Program-made: the position numbers and the translations under genes
Shown here: positions 46,101 through 53,371 of the stretch, piece by piece
Layout of the letters: each line of letters starts with the position of its first letter
Position numbering within the stretch: position 1 is the first letter of the stretch
Source of the DNA: Azolla caroliniana
Lineage: Eukaryota > Polypodiophyta
Direction: 5' to 3'
NCBI GenBank assembly: GCA_043228905.1
Contig: JBHGNT010000006.1
Span: 13,144,001-13,208,000 of the forward strand
Length of the DNA stretch: 64,000 nt
The notes under the pieces: generated by a model
Told to the model about the DNA's origin: nothing
Seen by the model: the letters and a program-made list of their open reading frames with translations, nothing else
The model's database searches: none

Positions 46101-48276
46101 AATTGAATGCTACTACTAGATTATCTGCTAAAATTGCTTCTAGTTGTCCAAAGCTTCATAGGTAAATAATGAAACATGTTGTAAAAATCAAGGCAAGCTT
46201 CCTCTCTTCCCATTCCATTTCCATTTCCATACTTGTAAGTTGTAAAGCTGATTTCTGTCATTCCAGGCCCAATAGACCATGTGATGGCCAGAACCTGTTT
46301 CCAATTGATGTTTATATCTTTGTTAACTGCAGAAACTTTTTAAGAGAAATGTTTGGATCACTTTTGGATTATTGGGCAATTGAGCAATCCAAAAACATAA
46401 ACAGTGTTGGTATTCCTTGTGAGGAAACTAGTTCGTTTTCCCACAATCCAACAGTGTTGTCTTGTGGACTGGGCGTTGCCAGCTCTACAAGATAATTTGC
46501 TTCAGAATGAGAGATAATGCTGTGCAGATTTTCTGCTTCAAATATTAGCAATGCCCAGTCAATAATTTAGGGCCCACAAAAGTTTTCACTTCATGAATAT
46601 AAGATACTTCTGCAGTACCTCATTACTCAAACACAACCATAGAAGTCCTCATTGTGAGGATAGCTGTACAATATGCATTATGAGGCCAAGCTTTTGCTCT
46701 AAACTGTTACCTATGATGCATGCAAGAATTGACTCTAGATTTTTTCCAACTCCCTATGAGCTCATGAACATATTTTTTAACTGTTGCAATGGACTGGGTT
46801 GTGAGATGAACATTTTCTCTCTAGGTGTTAGCCATCAGATGTGTACTATTAACATCAATGATAAGTCATGTATGAACATCAAGGATAAGTCCTGACCCCT
46901 GTTAAAGGTGATGCTTGATTTTGATAGGGTTATTGAGGCTCCTACCCCAATGACAATTATGCCTGTTACTGGCTTTGCCACTGAGCTGAAGGTTTAATTA
47001 CTAGTTTCAAGGATATGAAACACAAGCTTCACCACATGACTGTCACGAGCACCTTCTTTACTGTCCTGGAATTTCTTTCTCCCTTGGATTTGCCACTATA
47101 TTTTCATTCCCTTATTCCTACTTCTACATGTTTAGTCTTGCCAAAACACTGGTGTCCTCAGGAATGCTGTGCAGAGTCTAATCTTTAACTATGCTTGAGT
47201 CACAGTCTGTCATACTGTGTTTTTAAAGATCTGGTGGTAGATTGGGAAAGAAGAGTAAGTCATAGCATGAAAGTCACCTGATAATGCATTTCTATTAGCC
47301 AACTAAGTTTATAATGTGTGTAAGGTGTTTCTCACTTAATACAGAAGAAATAAAGAACAGGGAGAAAAGCTGGAAACAAATAGAAGCAAGAATGAGAGCT
47401 GAGCTGAATAGGCGAGCATCCCAATTTCATGAGGCAGAAAAGGGATCCTGGTCTCTCTTTACTAAGGTGTTGCTTCTTTTATCAGGATTAATGCAATTCT
47501 CTTAGTTTTCCATATCAACGGATTAATGTCTAATTATGTTGAACGTGACATGTCTTCGTATGTATAAGAAAAATCTTATATAAGAGACCAGATAGAACTC
47601 AGAGAAAATGGACTCTAAGAGAAGAACTTTGGTAGCTTCTATGGAGGATGGATGCAAAAGTATGATTCTTTATGTACTTGCTTCTTTTATCAGGATTTAT
47701 GCAAGTCTCTTAGTTTTCCATATCAACAGACTAATGTCTAATTATGTTGAACATGACATGTCTTCATATGTATAAGAAAAATCGTATATAAGAGACCAGA
47801 TAGAGCTCAGAGGAAATGGACTCTTAAAAGAAGAACTTTGGTGGCTTCTATGGAGAATGGGTGCAAAAGTATGATTCTTTATGTACTTGGATAAATACTT
47901 TCGGTTCTAGTTTTCATCCCACACAATGGCCTCCACAAACATGTTTTCTAGTGTATCTATGAGAGGATAGAAAGCAAATAAAAGAAAGAACGAGAACAAA
48001 GCTGGAAACTACAGAAGCAAGAATAAATGGAGAGCTGAATAGGCAAGCACCTAACTGCATGAGTCAGAAAAGGGTTACTGGCCTTCTATTTGTAAGGCGT
48101 TTCTTCTTTTATCCGGATTAACATTAAGTTCCTCAGTTTTACATAGTTACGCTTGAATTAACATTTCTTCATATTTTAATTAAATTCTTGGTTTTTTTAT
48201 ACAGGAAACAGATATAAATCAGAACAAAAATGTTAATGAAGGATGCATGCAGAAGCATAATCATTCATATACTTAG
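27882..48276 (+). CDS. Intron-rich plant gene for a coiled-coil protein of about 613 aa (17 exons)
   Basis: I do not recognise the family. Exons were joined by GT-AG signals, and all sixteen junctions agree in phase: 27882-28198, 28320-28377, 33962-34165, 34253-34312, 34463-34578, 40112-40184, 40426-40473, 40630-40751, 40834-40947, 45008-45075, 45161-45231, 45365-45407, 45525-45628, 45717-45899, 46010-46076, 47345-47466, 48205-48276. Residues 1-50 are low-complexity (Ser, Pro, then His/Asn). Residues 52-370 are a long heptad-like coiled coil, rich in Leu, Lys, Glu and Gln. Residues 371-549 are mostly disordered-looking, and 550-590 form a basic helix. A scaffold or motor-associated role is possible but not shown. 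Introns 2, 5 and 9 (5.6, 5.5 and 4.1 kb) hold transposon remains. The last exon is uncertain because several copies exist downstream of 47467. Confidence 0.75.
28320..28377 (+). CDS. Exon 2
   Basis: 58 nt, acceptor TCGTAG, donor GAG/GTGATT. Reads REKLIDQTKQRLLFQRKSE after completing a Ser codon. Ends in phase 0. Confidence 0.75.
28565..29480 (-). pseudogene. LINE reverse transcriptase remnant (reverse, in intron 2)
   Basis: Minus strand: HHSTIDLLVTL, LLLYTNDVVLFANTL (YADD site decayed to YTND), VTVNSSKTKIMIVTSQNK and LVTSVLLYGVEVWGGNI, the order of a non-LTR RT. Frameshifts and stops throughout. Confidence 0.8.
29520..29830 (-). pseudogene. LINE 3' ORF tail (reverse, in intron 2)
   Basis: Minus strand reads LFLLEFKRHKERLLKDNNTT, then STITTFLRPITPTHATSHSK, homologous to the LINE tail at 38250-38460. 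It lies upstream of the RT piece on the minus strand, so the two are separate insertions. Confidence 0.7.
30283..32245 (+). pseudogene. Copia element remnant, gag to RT start (forward, in intron 2)
   Basis: Gag with DETAKELWDAVQQRYHRANK (30466-30525). Integrase pieces FILIIDDFSCQVWVHL, then SDNGDEF and WMVERKNRPVQEMARAMLSQ across frames, and an LGMFGSDAFVHISDTKQIKF block. The reading reaches the first residues of RT (EVELDCIE) at about 32210-32240, where it meets an oppositely oriented copy. Many stops. Confidence 0.8.
32246..33310 (-). pseudogene. Copia integrase to RT start (reverse, in intron 2)
   Basis: Minus strand from 33290: MLIIDDFSRKVWLYLFAEKT, KIRSDTSGEFIS, a linker, then MAMEVEFNSIERNYTWELVP and LKWIFKTKYHVDGTLDK (about 32270-32406), where RT is cut. 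Arranged tail to tail with the forward copy. Confidence 0.82.
33311..33530 (+). pseudogene. Copia RNase H terminus (forward, in intron 2)
   Basis: Reads VHYHYVCELVASQIIRLGD, then ADLFTKPAN in another frame and a PPT-like GTTGGAGGGTGACAG near 33510. Could be the 3' end of the forward copia copy, separated from it by the reverse segment. Confidence 0.7.
33601..33961 (-). pseudogene. LINE RT fragment touching exon 3 (reverse)
   Basis: Minus strand reads FLTNKDLIVNIDKTKV (near 33900-33950), then YRGVTFIGPRFSLHDTACVQ and LWLFDTLVTPTLLY. Its 5' edge on the minus strand coincides with the splice acceptor of exon 3. Confidence 0.78.
33962..34165 (+). CDS. Exon 3
   Basis: 204 nt, acceptor TTTTAAG, donor AAG/GTAAAT. 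Reads ASGEKDNVLYEQKAQIEKKD and onward. A second in-phase acceptor (GGAGAG/AAAGAC, exon start 33974) is possible. The first acceptor lies at the edge of an antisense LINE fragment. Confidence 0.8.
34253..34312 (+). CDS. Exon 4
   Basis: 60 nt, acceptor TTATTCAG, donor GAG/GTGACC. Reads VHKLKENLQFALASIQQKDE. Phase 0 on both sides. Confidence 0.82.
34463..34578 (+). CDS. Exon 5
   Basis: 116 nt, acceptor GATCAG, donor ACAG/GTGCTT. Reads ELELQSKCIDDLKADIWKME and onward. The acceptor has a poor pyrimidine tract. Ends in phase 2. Confidence 0.75.
34714..34964 (+). repeat. Diverged direct repeat in intron 5
   Basis: Copies at about 34714-34816 and 34857-34964, sharing CTTTATAGCAATC, ATACCTTGGTGTCC and GCTAAAAT words. 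No coding content. Confidence 0.75.
35635..35892 (+). repeat. 129-bp tandem duplication in intron 5
   Basis: Copies 35635-35763 and 35764-35892, nearly identical (GATAATG versus GACAATG near the end). No recognised gene. Confidence 0.93.
35893..36744. other. Intron 5 sequence, nothing recognised
   Basis: AT-rich with scattered stops; short CTTT-rich runs near 36700. A 62-codon frame ending at 36009 has no known domain. Confidence 0.4.
36745..37242. mobile_element. hAT-type MITE, 498 bp
   Basis: Perfect 14-bp terminal inverted repeats TAACAATCGGCAAC / GTTGCCGATTGTTA, flanked by an 8-bp duplication GGAATACA at 36737-36744 and 37243-37250. Subterminal regions are crowded with ACCGAACC/GGTTCGGTT words in both orientations around an A/T-rich core. 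8-bp duplications are typical of hAT transposons. No transposase, so non-autonomous. Confidence 0.92.
37251..38840 (+). pseudogene. 5'-truncated LINE with 3' (CTTT)n tail (in intron 5)
   Basis: RT C-terminal part from 37315: LWLFDTLVTPTLLYGVETWG, then SMIARMIRSRASVPHDIIRA, a zinc-knuckle-like RLPLEERICQLC...ESEEHYVCH near 38070-38140, a basic tail RRARRPRPHGPRP and a 3' UTR ending in (CTTT)n at about 38803-38835. One stop at 37840 and frame changes. Confidence 0.85.
39205..39341 (+). repeat. Isolated LINE 3' UTR end (in intron 5)
   Basis: Repeats the 3' end of the LINE at 38660-38835, including GGCCATTTTGGCCTCTTAAAAG (in part) and a short CTTT tail. No coding part. Confidence 0.8.
39342..40111. 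other. End of intron 5, nothing recognised
   Basis: AT-rich; a 113-codon forward frame at 39542-39883 has no recognised domain and is probably chance. Confidence 0.4.
40112..40184 (+). CDS. Exon 6
   Basis: 73 nt, acceptor TGTTTTAG, donor AAAG/GTTGAA. Reads KDMVCKQLQLQNKKLKDENL. Follows the 5.5-kb intron 5. Confidence 0.8.
40426..40473 (+). CDS. Exon 7
   Basis: 48 nt, acceptor TTTATACAG, donor CAG/GTAGGA. Reads SLGDLKQEFQRDSKLQ. Confidence 0.8.
40630..40751 (+). CDS. Exon 8
   Basis: 122 nt, acceptor GATTTCAG, donor ATAAG/GTCTGC. Reads VSYLQRQKDQIRRLEIALSK and onward. Confidence 0.82.
40834..40947 (+). CDS. Exon 9
   Basis: 114 nt, acceptor TTTTATAG, donor CAAAA/GTTAGT. Reads LLKEHELLNTKYDAMTQDHV and onward. 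The end of the main coiled coil. Confidence 0.78.
41420..42914 (+). pseudogene. Decayed LINE (forward, in intron 9)
   Basis: Nucleotide match to 37310-37570 at 41455-41650 (TTTGCTATGAGATGGAAACT region), and to the tail at 38400-38835 at 42480-42914, ending in a CTTT-type run. The coding sense is lost. Confidence 0.65.
42915..43300 (+). pseudogene. LINE RT fragment (forward, in intron 9)
   Basis: Reads KVIARNFNVKQGCPTHFVF, resembling the LINE RT block FGVKQGCPLSPTLF. Stops on both sides. Confidence 0.55.
43301..45007. other. End of intron 9, no gene recognised
   Basis: AT-rich sequence with only short chance frames. No LTR, TIR or repeat copy elsewhere in the window was recognised. Confidence 0.45.
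45008..45075 (+). CDS. Exon 10
   Basis: 68 nt, acceptor ATTGTAG, donor CTCAG/GTATAC. Reads YYSEAGKPVEFFTYFSGEHH. Follows the 4.1-kb intron 9. Confidence 0.7.
45161..45231 (+). CDS. Exon 11
   Basis: 71 nt, acceptor TCTTTTATAG, donor GAG/GTATGT. Reads RSAKQLNFENPSLTAPEPSS. Confidence 0.78.
45365..45407 (+). CDS. Exon 12
   Basis: 43 nt, acceptor TTTTGTAG, donor CTG/GTAAGA (strong). Reads DYYKHQRCVTNYSS. Confidence 0.75.
45525..45628 (+). CDS. Exon 13
   Basis: 104 nt, acceptor GATCTAG, donor GAG/GTAGTT. Reads LLDKKLPISNRPQYDAQSNS and onward. Confidence 0.72.
45717..45899 (+). CDS. Exon 14
   Basis: 183 nt, acceptor ATTGCTAG, donor AAG/GTATCA. Reads KNDSQLSETDNTPMIIGSTV and onward; Asn/Ser/Asp-rich. 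Confidence 0.8.
46010..46076 (+). CDS. Exon 15
   Basis: 67 nt, acceptor TTATATAG, donor CAAG/GTTCTC. Reads VDSNGIVDNVHYSASLELQK. Ends in phase 1. Confidence 0.75.
46077..47344. other. Intron 15, nothing recognised
   Basis: 1.27 kb between exons 15 and 16. It includes a reading that ends at 46495 (LREMFGSLLDYWAIEQSKNI). It cannot be joined in phase by a splice of credible size, so it was not taken as an exon. Confidence 0.45.
47345..47466 (+). CDS. Exon 16
   Basis: 122 nt, acceptor TTAATACAG, donor ACTAAG/GTGTTG. Reads EIKNREKSWKQIEARMRAEL and onward, a basic helix. A decayed copy with a stop lies at about 47966-48096. Confidence 0.75.
47467..47900 (+). repeat. Two diverged copies of the intron-plus-terminal-exon unit
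   Basis: Copies at about 47472-47673 and 47679-47888, sharing CTTCTTTTATCAGGATT, ATGTCTAATTATGTTGAAC and AGAACTTTGGTGGC-like blocks. After the weak acceptors at 47584 and 47792, each gives an in-phase open exon with its own stop (47585-47635, 47793-47894). They resemble the 196-bp array units and look like an older round of duplication. Confidence 0.7.
47966..48096 (+). pseudogene. Decayed copy of exon 16
   Basis: Matches 47352-47466 (GAACAAAGCTGGAAACTACA, GAGCTGAATAGGCAAGCA) but the frame meets a stop, and the donor reads GCG in place of GTG. It shows that a block containing exon 16 and the downstream unit was duplicated before the 196-bp array formed. Confidence 0.8.
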
Positions 48277-49068
48277 GTAAATAATTTGTAAGGTGTTTCT
48301 TCTTTTGTCCGGATTAACATTAAGTTCCTCAGTTTTACATAGTTACGCTTGGATTAACATTTCTTCATATTTTAATTAAATTCTTGGTTTTTTTATACAG
48401 GAAACAGATATAAATCAGAACAAAAATGTTAATGAAGGATGCATGCAGAAGCATAATCATTCATATACTTAGGTAAATAATTTGTAAGGCGTTTCTTCTT
48501 TTATCCGGATTAACATTAAGTTCCTCAGTTTTACATAGTTACGCTTGAATTAACATTTCTTCATATTTTAATTAAATTCTTGGTTTTTTTATACAGGAAA
48601 CAGATATAAATCAGAACAAATATGTTAATGAAGGATGCATGCAGAAGCATAATCATTCATATACTTAGGTAAATAATTTGTAAGGTGTTTCTTCTTTTGT
48701 CCGGATTAACATTAAGTTCCTCAGTTTTACATAGTTACGCTTGAATTAACATTTCTTCATATTTTAATTAAATTCTTGGTTTTTTTATACAGGAAACAGA
48801 TATAAATCAGAACAAATATGTTAATGAAGGATGCATGCAGAAGCATAATCATTCATATACTTAGGTAAATAATTTGTAAGGCGTTTCTTCTTTTATCCGG
48901 ATTAACATTAAGTTCCTCAGTTTTACATAGTTACGCTTGAATTAACATTTCTTCATATTTTAATTAAATTCTTGGTTTTTTTATACAGGAAACAGATATA
49001 AATCAGAACAAATATGTTAATGAAGGATGCATGCAGAAGCATAATCATTCATATACTTAGGTAAATAA
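48089..49068 (+). repeat. Tandem array of 5 x 196 bp containing the terminal exon
   Basis: Exon copies start at 48205, 48401, 48597, 48793 and 48989, exactly 196 bp apart. Each unit has the acceptor tract TTTTTTTATACAG, a 72-nt open exon and its TAG. Units 1, 3, 5 have AAGGCG...TTATCC and units 2, 4 have AAGGTG...TTGTCC. Units 1-2 read AACAAAAATG and units 3-5 AACAAATATG (Asn to Tyr). Confidence 0.95.
48205..48276 (+). CDS. Exon 17 (terminal), first of five tandem copies
   Basis: 72 nt, acceptor TTTTTATACAG, stop TAG at 48274-48276. Reads ETDINQNKNVNEGCMQKHNH. Chosen because it is phase 0, has a good pyrimidine tract and is the first of the copies. TAG is followed by GTAAAT, which itself looks like a donor. 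Which copy is used is unknown. Confidence 0.55.
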   Translation, partial: ETDINQNKNVNEGCMQKHNHSYT

Positions 49069-50525
49069 TTTCCATTCGAGTTTTTATCCCGCACCATGGA
49101 CTAGAAGATGTCCTGCACAAATATGTTGTCACTGTATCAGGGACATGATAGACGGAAAGTTAATATGCAAGATGATTTAAATGAACTCTCCTGATGCTGT
49201 ACTTGGTATGCCATGATGGTCATTGACATGCAGCTCCTCCCACAAGAGGGCATTCACTGAGATAGACCAATAAAATTGTTCATGGGATCATATTCAGTAG
49301 TGCAGCTAATATTGTGTTTTCATGTTGTGATATGTCTAAAAAGGGTCAATACTCTTTTATTACACTTCATGATGGAATGGGTGTAGTATTTGGAGGCAAT
49401 TGGAAACCTCATTTTGATTTATTGTAGTTATTTTTTATTGCTTGCTTTATTTCCAACCTTCATATCAGTATTTGCTATTCTTTCTGGCTTAACCTTGTGA
49501 TTATCATATGGATCGTTCTTTTTCGAATTGTTGCATATTGATTGCTATTCTTTCTGCCTGAGCTGAGTTTTACATAATTAGATGAACGCAGATTAAGAGT
49601 GTTTTATCAAAATACTGAAGCTAAAAATAGATTTGAAAACAGCATACCCTTCACCATCTTGCAATGTTAAGTTGTAAACGTTGTTTCAACTATCTTTTTG
49701 ATCAGTTGAATCGCTGGAAGGTTCACTTGGAAAGCAGTTTATTTTAGCAATGTATGTTCACATGAGCTGGAAAAGTATGCAGTAATCTGATTGAAAGGGA
49801 AAATATCTCAAACATTTTTCTCATTCCTCATACGTTCAGAGCTCCTGAAGTTGAGAGAAGTCTCATGAACAGCATACCATCTCATGTGAATGAGGGTTTA
49901 GGGTTTAGGAATTGTCACTGATGGGTCTTTAAACTATGTAATATGGATGTCGATTTTGACATCCAAGTGCAAAATCTGTGTTTTAAGTACACATTGGTAT
50001 ATAGTTGGATTGAGCAAGCTGCCTACATCTTCGAGGTATGGGTACATGATGGGTGTACCTGCATTATCCATAATGTCTCAAGTCTTAGTTGAGATGATTA
50101 ATGTTTTTCTGTTTCTTTCCAGGTGTACCTGCATTGTCCATTATGTAGTGAGCAGTGGTGAAGTTCATTGGGACTCTTGGTTTGAACATTGGACTCTCAA
50201 AGCGTGGCTATCTGTGCAAGTTGGTTATGTGAGGTTTTATGTCAAGTAACCAATGTTGCATTTTCAGGAACTTTTAGCATATGACGCAGACAGATTTGGG
50301 CTGATGATTGCCTGGCCTAGTAGATAGGAGGGTCATTTTAAAGCAAAACAAGGCTCTTCTATTTGATACATTGCAAGGTAACACAATGTTATTCTGCGGC
50401 ATTCTCTTATTTCAACAGTTCATCTGCATTTTGCTCATGGTTCTGACTATCTCTATTTATACTCAGTTGTACCTTTTCTCATTGTTTTACAGATACTATA
50501 TGGGGATTGTGATGTGTGCTGATGC

Positions 50526-50527
<2 letters not shown>
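49069..50527. other. Downstream of the coiled-coil gene, no gene recognised
   Basis: AT-rich, with AATAAA-like words (for example CAATAAAATTG near 49270) that could serve 3' end formation. A 100-codon forward frame at 49947-50249 has no recognised domain. A 25-nt block (GGTGTACCTGCATTRTCCAT) occurs twice, near 50055 and 50122. Confidence 0.4.
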
Positions 50528-50564
<37 letters not shown>

Positions 50565-51140
50565 AATATTAATGTGTTTTAAGAGGCCAAAATGGCCTAT
50601 AAAACCAAACAAGTGTTGTGTTTTTGAGAAGAACAAATCTAAATAAAATAAATATTACTCAGTAAATATAAAAGTAAATAAGATAAAAAGAGATGAGGGA
50701 ATCTGGTTTTTGGCACATGTGAGATTTTCAAGTTAATATATTGTAGCTTTTGTATTCGAAATATCTCTAGCATAGGTCGATCCATAATGGAGAGGTCTCT
50801 GAAGCGAGGGAAGCACTTGTGATGGCAGGAGATTGGCCTTTATTTATCAATGACAAGGATGCTGAGGTGGTGGTCCATGAGGTTGGGGCCTACATGCATG
50901 ACAAATTGCTAGTCTGATGTATTGTTATCCCTGTGTTATGTCATAGTCGGGAACCCATTTGTGTATCTCTTGCTGTGTTATGTCATAATCGGGAGCCCAT
51001 TTGTTTATCTCTTGATTGACTTGTAGCATTAGGAGTGATGGGGCTAAAGAAAGTTGTGATTATTCTTTGTGGATGACCTTGTGTGTCTATATTATTGTCA
51101 TTCAACATTCCCTATGTCTCTTGAGTTCTAGCAAGATAAG
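50528..51140 (-). pseudogene. LINE 3' end (reverse) with (GAAA)n tail
   Basis: Plus strand (GAAA)n at 50528-50565, then the complement of the LINE 3' UTR (GGCCAAAATGGCC at about 50587). The complement of the 38400-38560 and 38250-38400 regions follows at 50780-51130. A short internal duplication (TTATGTCATARTCGGGA) lies near 50937 and 50976. Confidence 0.8.
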
Positions 51141-51199
51141 TGCTAGGCAATAAATAAAGGTGGAAAGTTAAACCAAAATTTTAGATTAATCGAAAATTT

Positions 51200-51445
51200 C
51201 TCCAATTCTTTTCTTGTATAGAGGATGATTCCCTCTTTCTCTCTACATTTCACATTCATTTGGTCCCAATCATCTTTGATCTTGGAAGGGCAATAATAAA
51301 TTTTAGATTTGTATAGATGGGGTGATATGCATCGAGTTTTTTTTCTAGTTCTTTTCATGTATATAGAGAATGATTCCCTCTTTCTCTCTACATTCGACAT
51401 TCCATTTGGTTCTACAAATCATCTTTGATCTTGGGAGGGCAGTAA
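51200..51445 (+). repeat. Direct repeat of about 150 bp
   Basis: Copies share CTTTTCTTGTATAGAGGATG / CTTTTCATGTATATAGAGAA, GATTCCCTCTTTCTCTCTAC and AATCATCTTTGATCTTGG, at about 51205 and 51352. Confidence 0.85.
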
Positions 51446-52558
51446 TGAAATTTATCGTCAATTTATCTTTTCTTTGACATTTGAACTTGCCTATGGTAGT
51501 ATGCTATATTTCTTTCATTATTGAAGTGAAAACCAATACAATGTTATTACTATTTGAAGTTCTCGTAGATTTGATGACAATTACAAGATATCGTTACAAG
51601 ATATCTTGGTAAGAGTGAATCTACGAATGAAGCATGTACAATGTTCTCTAAAGATGAAATTTTCTTGTGAACCATGGTTTAAGGATTGGTAGTTTGAAAG
51701 CATAGTAGCTAGTAAAGCATGTAAAGGTGGAATGAAGGAGTAACAAAATCCATGCATTAGATGTTAATGCTCTTTCGTAATGGTGTGTAATGTGTAAACT
51801 CTTTGTTTTGGGCTTAACAATAGGTTGTCATTATCTTTGCTTGGGTGAGGCTCTGTTCAGAATAAGGTTCGTAAATCAATTGGTAACCCCCCTAATTGCA
51901 ATTAAACTATCATGCTTCACATTGACTAGGGTGGGGTGAATTTGTATTGATGCATCTTAGAGTCTACAATAGTAAGAGGGGATTTATGAAAGCTATAATT
52001 ATACAAAACTTGGGGCATATAAGGAGTGGTAGTACAATGTCTTCATATGTCTTTAATGCTAATGTTATGGGCCCTCATGGTTTTTGTTTATTTCTTGTAC
52101 ACATCAATAGGTCCGAATGGTTTCTGTTTATTTCTTATACTAATCTAGCTAGGCCAATAGCTGTGGGTTGTCTATGATAACTATTTAGGTAGGGCACTAT
52201 TTTTATTCTTCTTGTTGCTCTAATTATCTCTGTGAATTTGTTTCTAGCGCTCTTAGTATTCCCAATTAGGTTAAAGATATCCAAGTTGCATAGGTTGATC
52301 CTTTAATTTAGTCTAAGTTGAGGTTGCATCACCCATCAACATAGTGATGATTGTACCCAACATCTATTGTTTGGTTTGTGCATGCTTCATCATATCATAA
52401 ATTGGAATATATTCCCTCGTGTAATCTCCACATCAGCTTATCATGTCTTCCATGCCTATGGTGCAAAACCTTTGTGGCAATGTTAGAGTTAGAATATTCG
52501 ATATATCTACCAAGACATTGAATAATGACTTGGTCATCATTATCTTCTTGTCAAACTT
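51446..52558. other. No gene recognised
   Basis: AT-rich sequence with short chance frames only. Confidence 0.45.
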
Positions 52559-52765
52559 CTATTTGTAGCCTTATTGGGACCGGAAAAGAGCCACCGTGGG
52601 GACTGATCTATAACTGGTCACCAACCGAGCTTGAAGCTCTTCGAGCCTACATAGAGGAAATTTTGGCAAATGGGTTCATTCGACATTTGAAATCTCTAGC
52701 CAACGCACCTATTTTCTTTGTGCCACATAGAGATAGAGGATGAGTATCACTTCACATGCAAGTGT
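52559..52765 (+). pseudogene. Gypsy RT N-terminal fragment (forward)
   Basis: Reads GLIYNWSPTELEALRAYIEE, then ILANGFIRHLKSLANAPIFF and VPHRDRG, the classic start of a Ty3/gypsy RT. It ends in SLHMQV-like codons where the 10.7-kb element inserted. Its next blocks lie at 63817-64000. Confidence 0.9.
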
Positions 52766-53256
52766 TGTTAACCATTCTGTTGGAAACACCTTCGATATGC
52801 CTACAAGCTATTGGTATCAAGGGAAGTGTAACGTGAAGACTTGTGCACGGAGGCGTCGTTAGGGGGAAGAAAACAGAGAGCATACCCGGAATAGAGCCTG
52901 GGTCGTATACGTAATTGAGACCTTAGAAATGACAGCATACAGATGAAAACAACAAGAGCTAATAGATATGTATTACTGCAAACACTTATCGATGATTACA
53001 AAAACATGGCCCACATCCGGTGACCTTACAAAGCTCTTATAACTATGAAACGACCTCGCCTAGGCTCTAGATATCTCTCCCTTGCCGAGGTATGCAGACC
53101 TCGGTTTATATACTTTTTCTTCATACAGAGCCGAGTGGTCGGCTGACTGTGAGGCTCGAAACTCAGCGTTTTCCTAACTCTACCTTCCTTACCTACTCGC
53201 CTTACCTACCGGCGTATTACAGTTAACTAATTTATATTTCTGGCCTATGGACAACA
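52766..53256 (-). repeat. 3' LTR of the 10.7-kb element
   Basis: 491 bp. On the minus strand it starts TGTTGTCCATAGG and carries TATATAAACCGAGG near 53103-53115. Close match to 62953-63445. Confidence 0.94.
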
Positions 53257-53371
53257 CTTGCCACACCCGTGGGACAGGACTTTGTCCGTCGGACCCACGG
53301 TTCACCATGGATTTAGCAAAACAACACAAATTACAAAATTGCCCGTTCCTACGAGGGCTTATAGGTTGGTT

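Noticed and set aside
46169-46495. Frame ending LREMFGSLLDYWAIEQSKNI... as a last exon
   Set aside because: No splice of credible size joins it in phase with exon 15, whereas 47345-47466 fits in phase and continues the helix.
48089-49068. 196-bp array as a centromeric satellite
   Set aside because: Only five units, each containing a spliceable in-phase exon, and located at the end of a gene.
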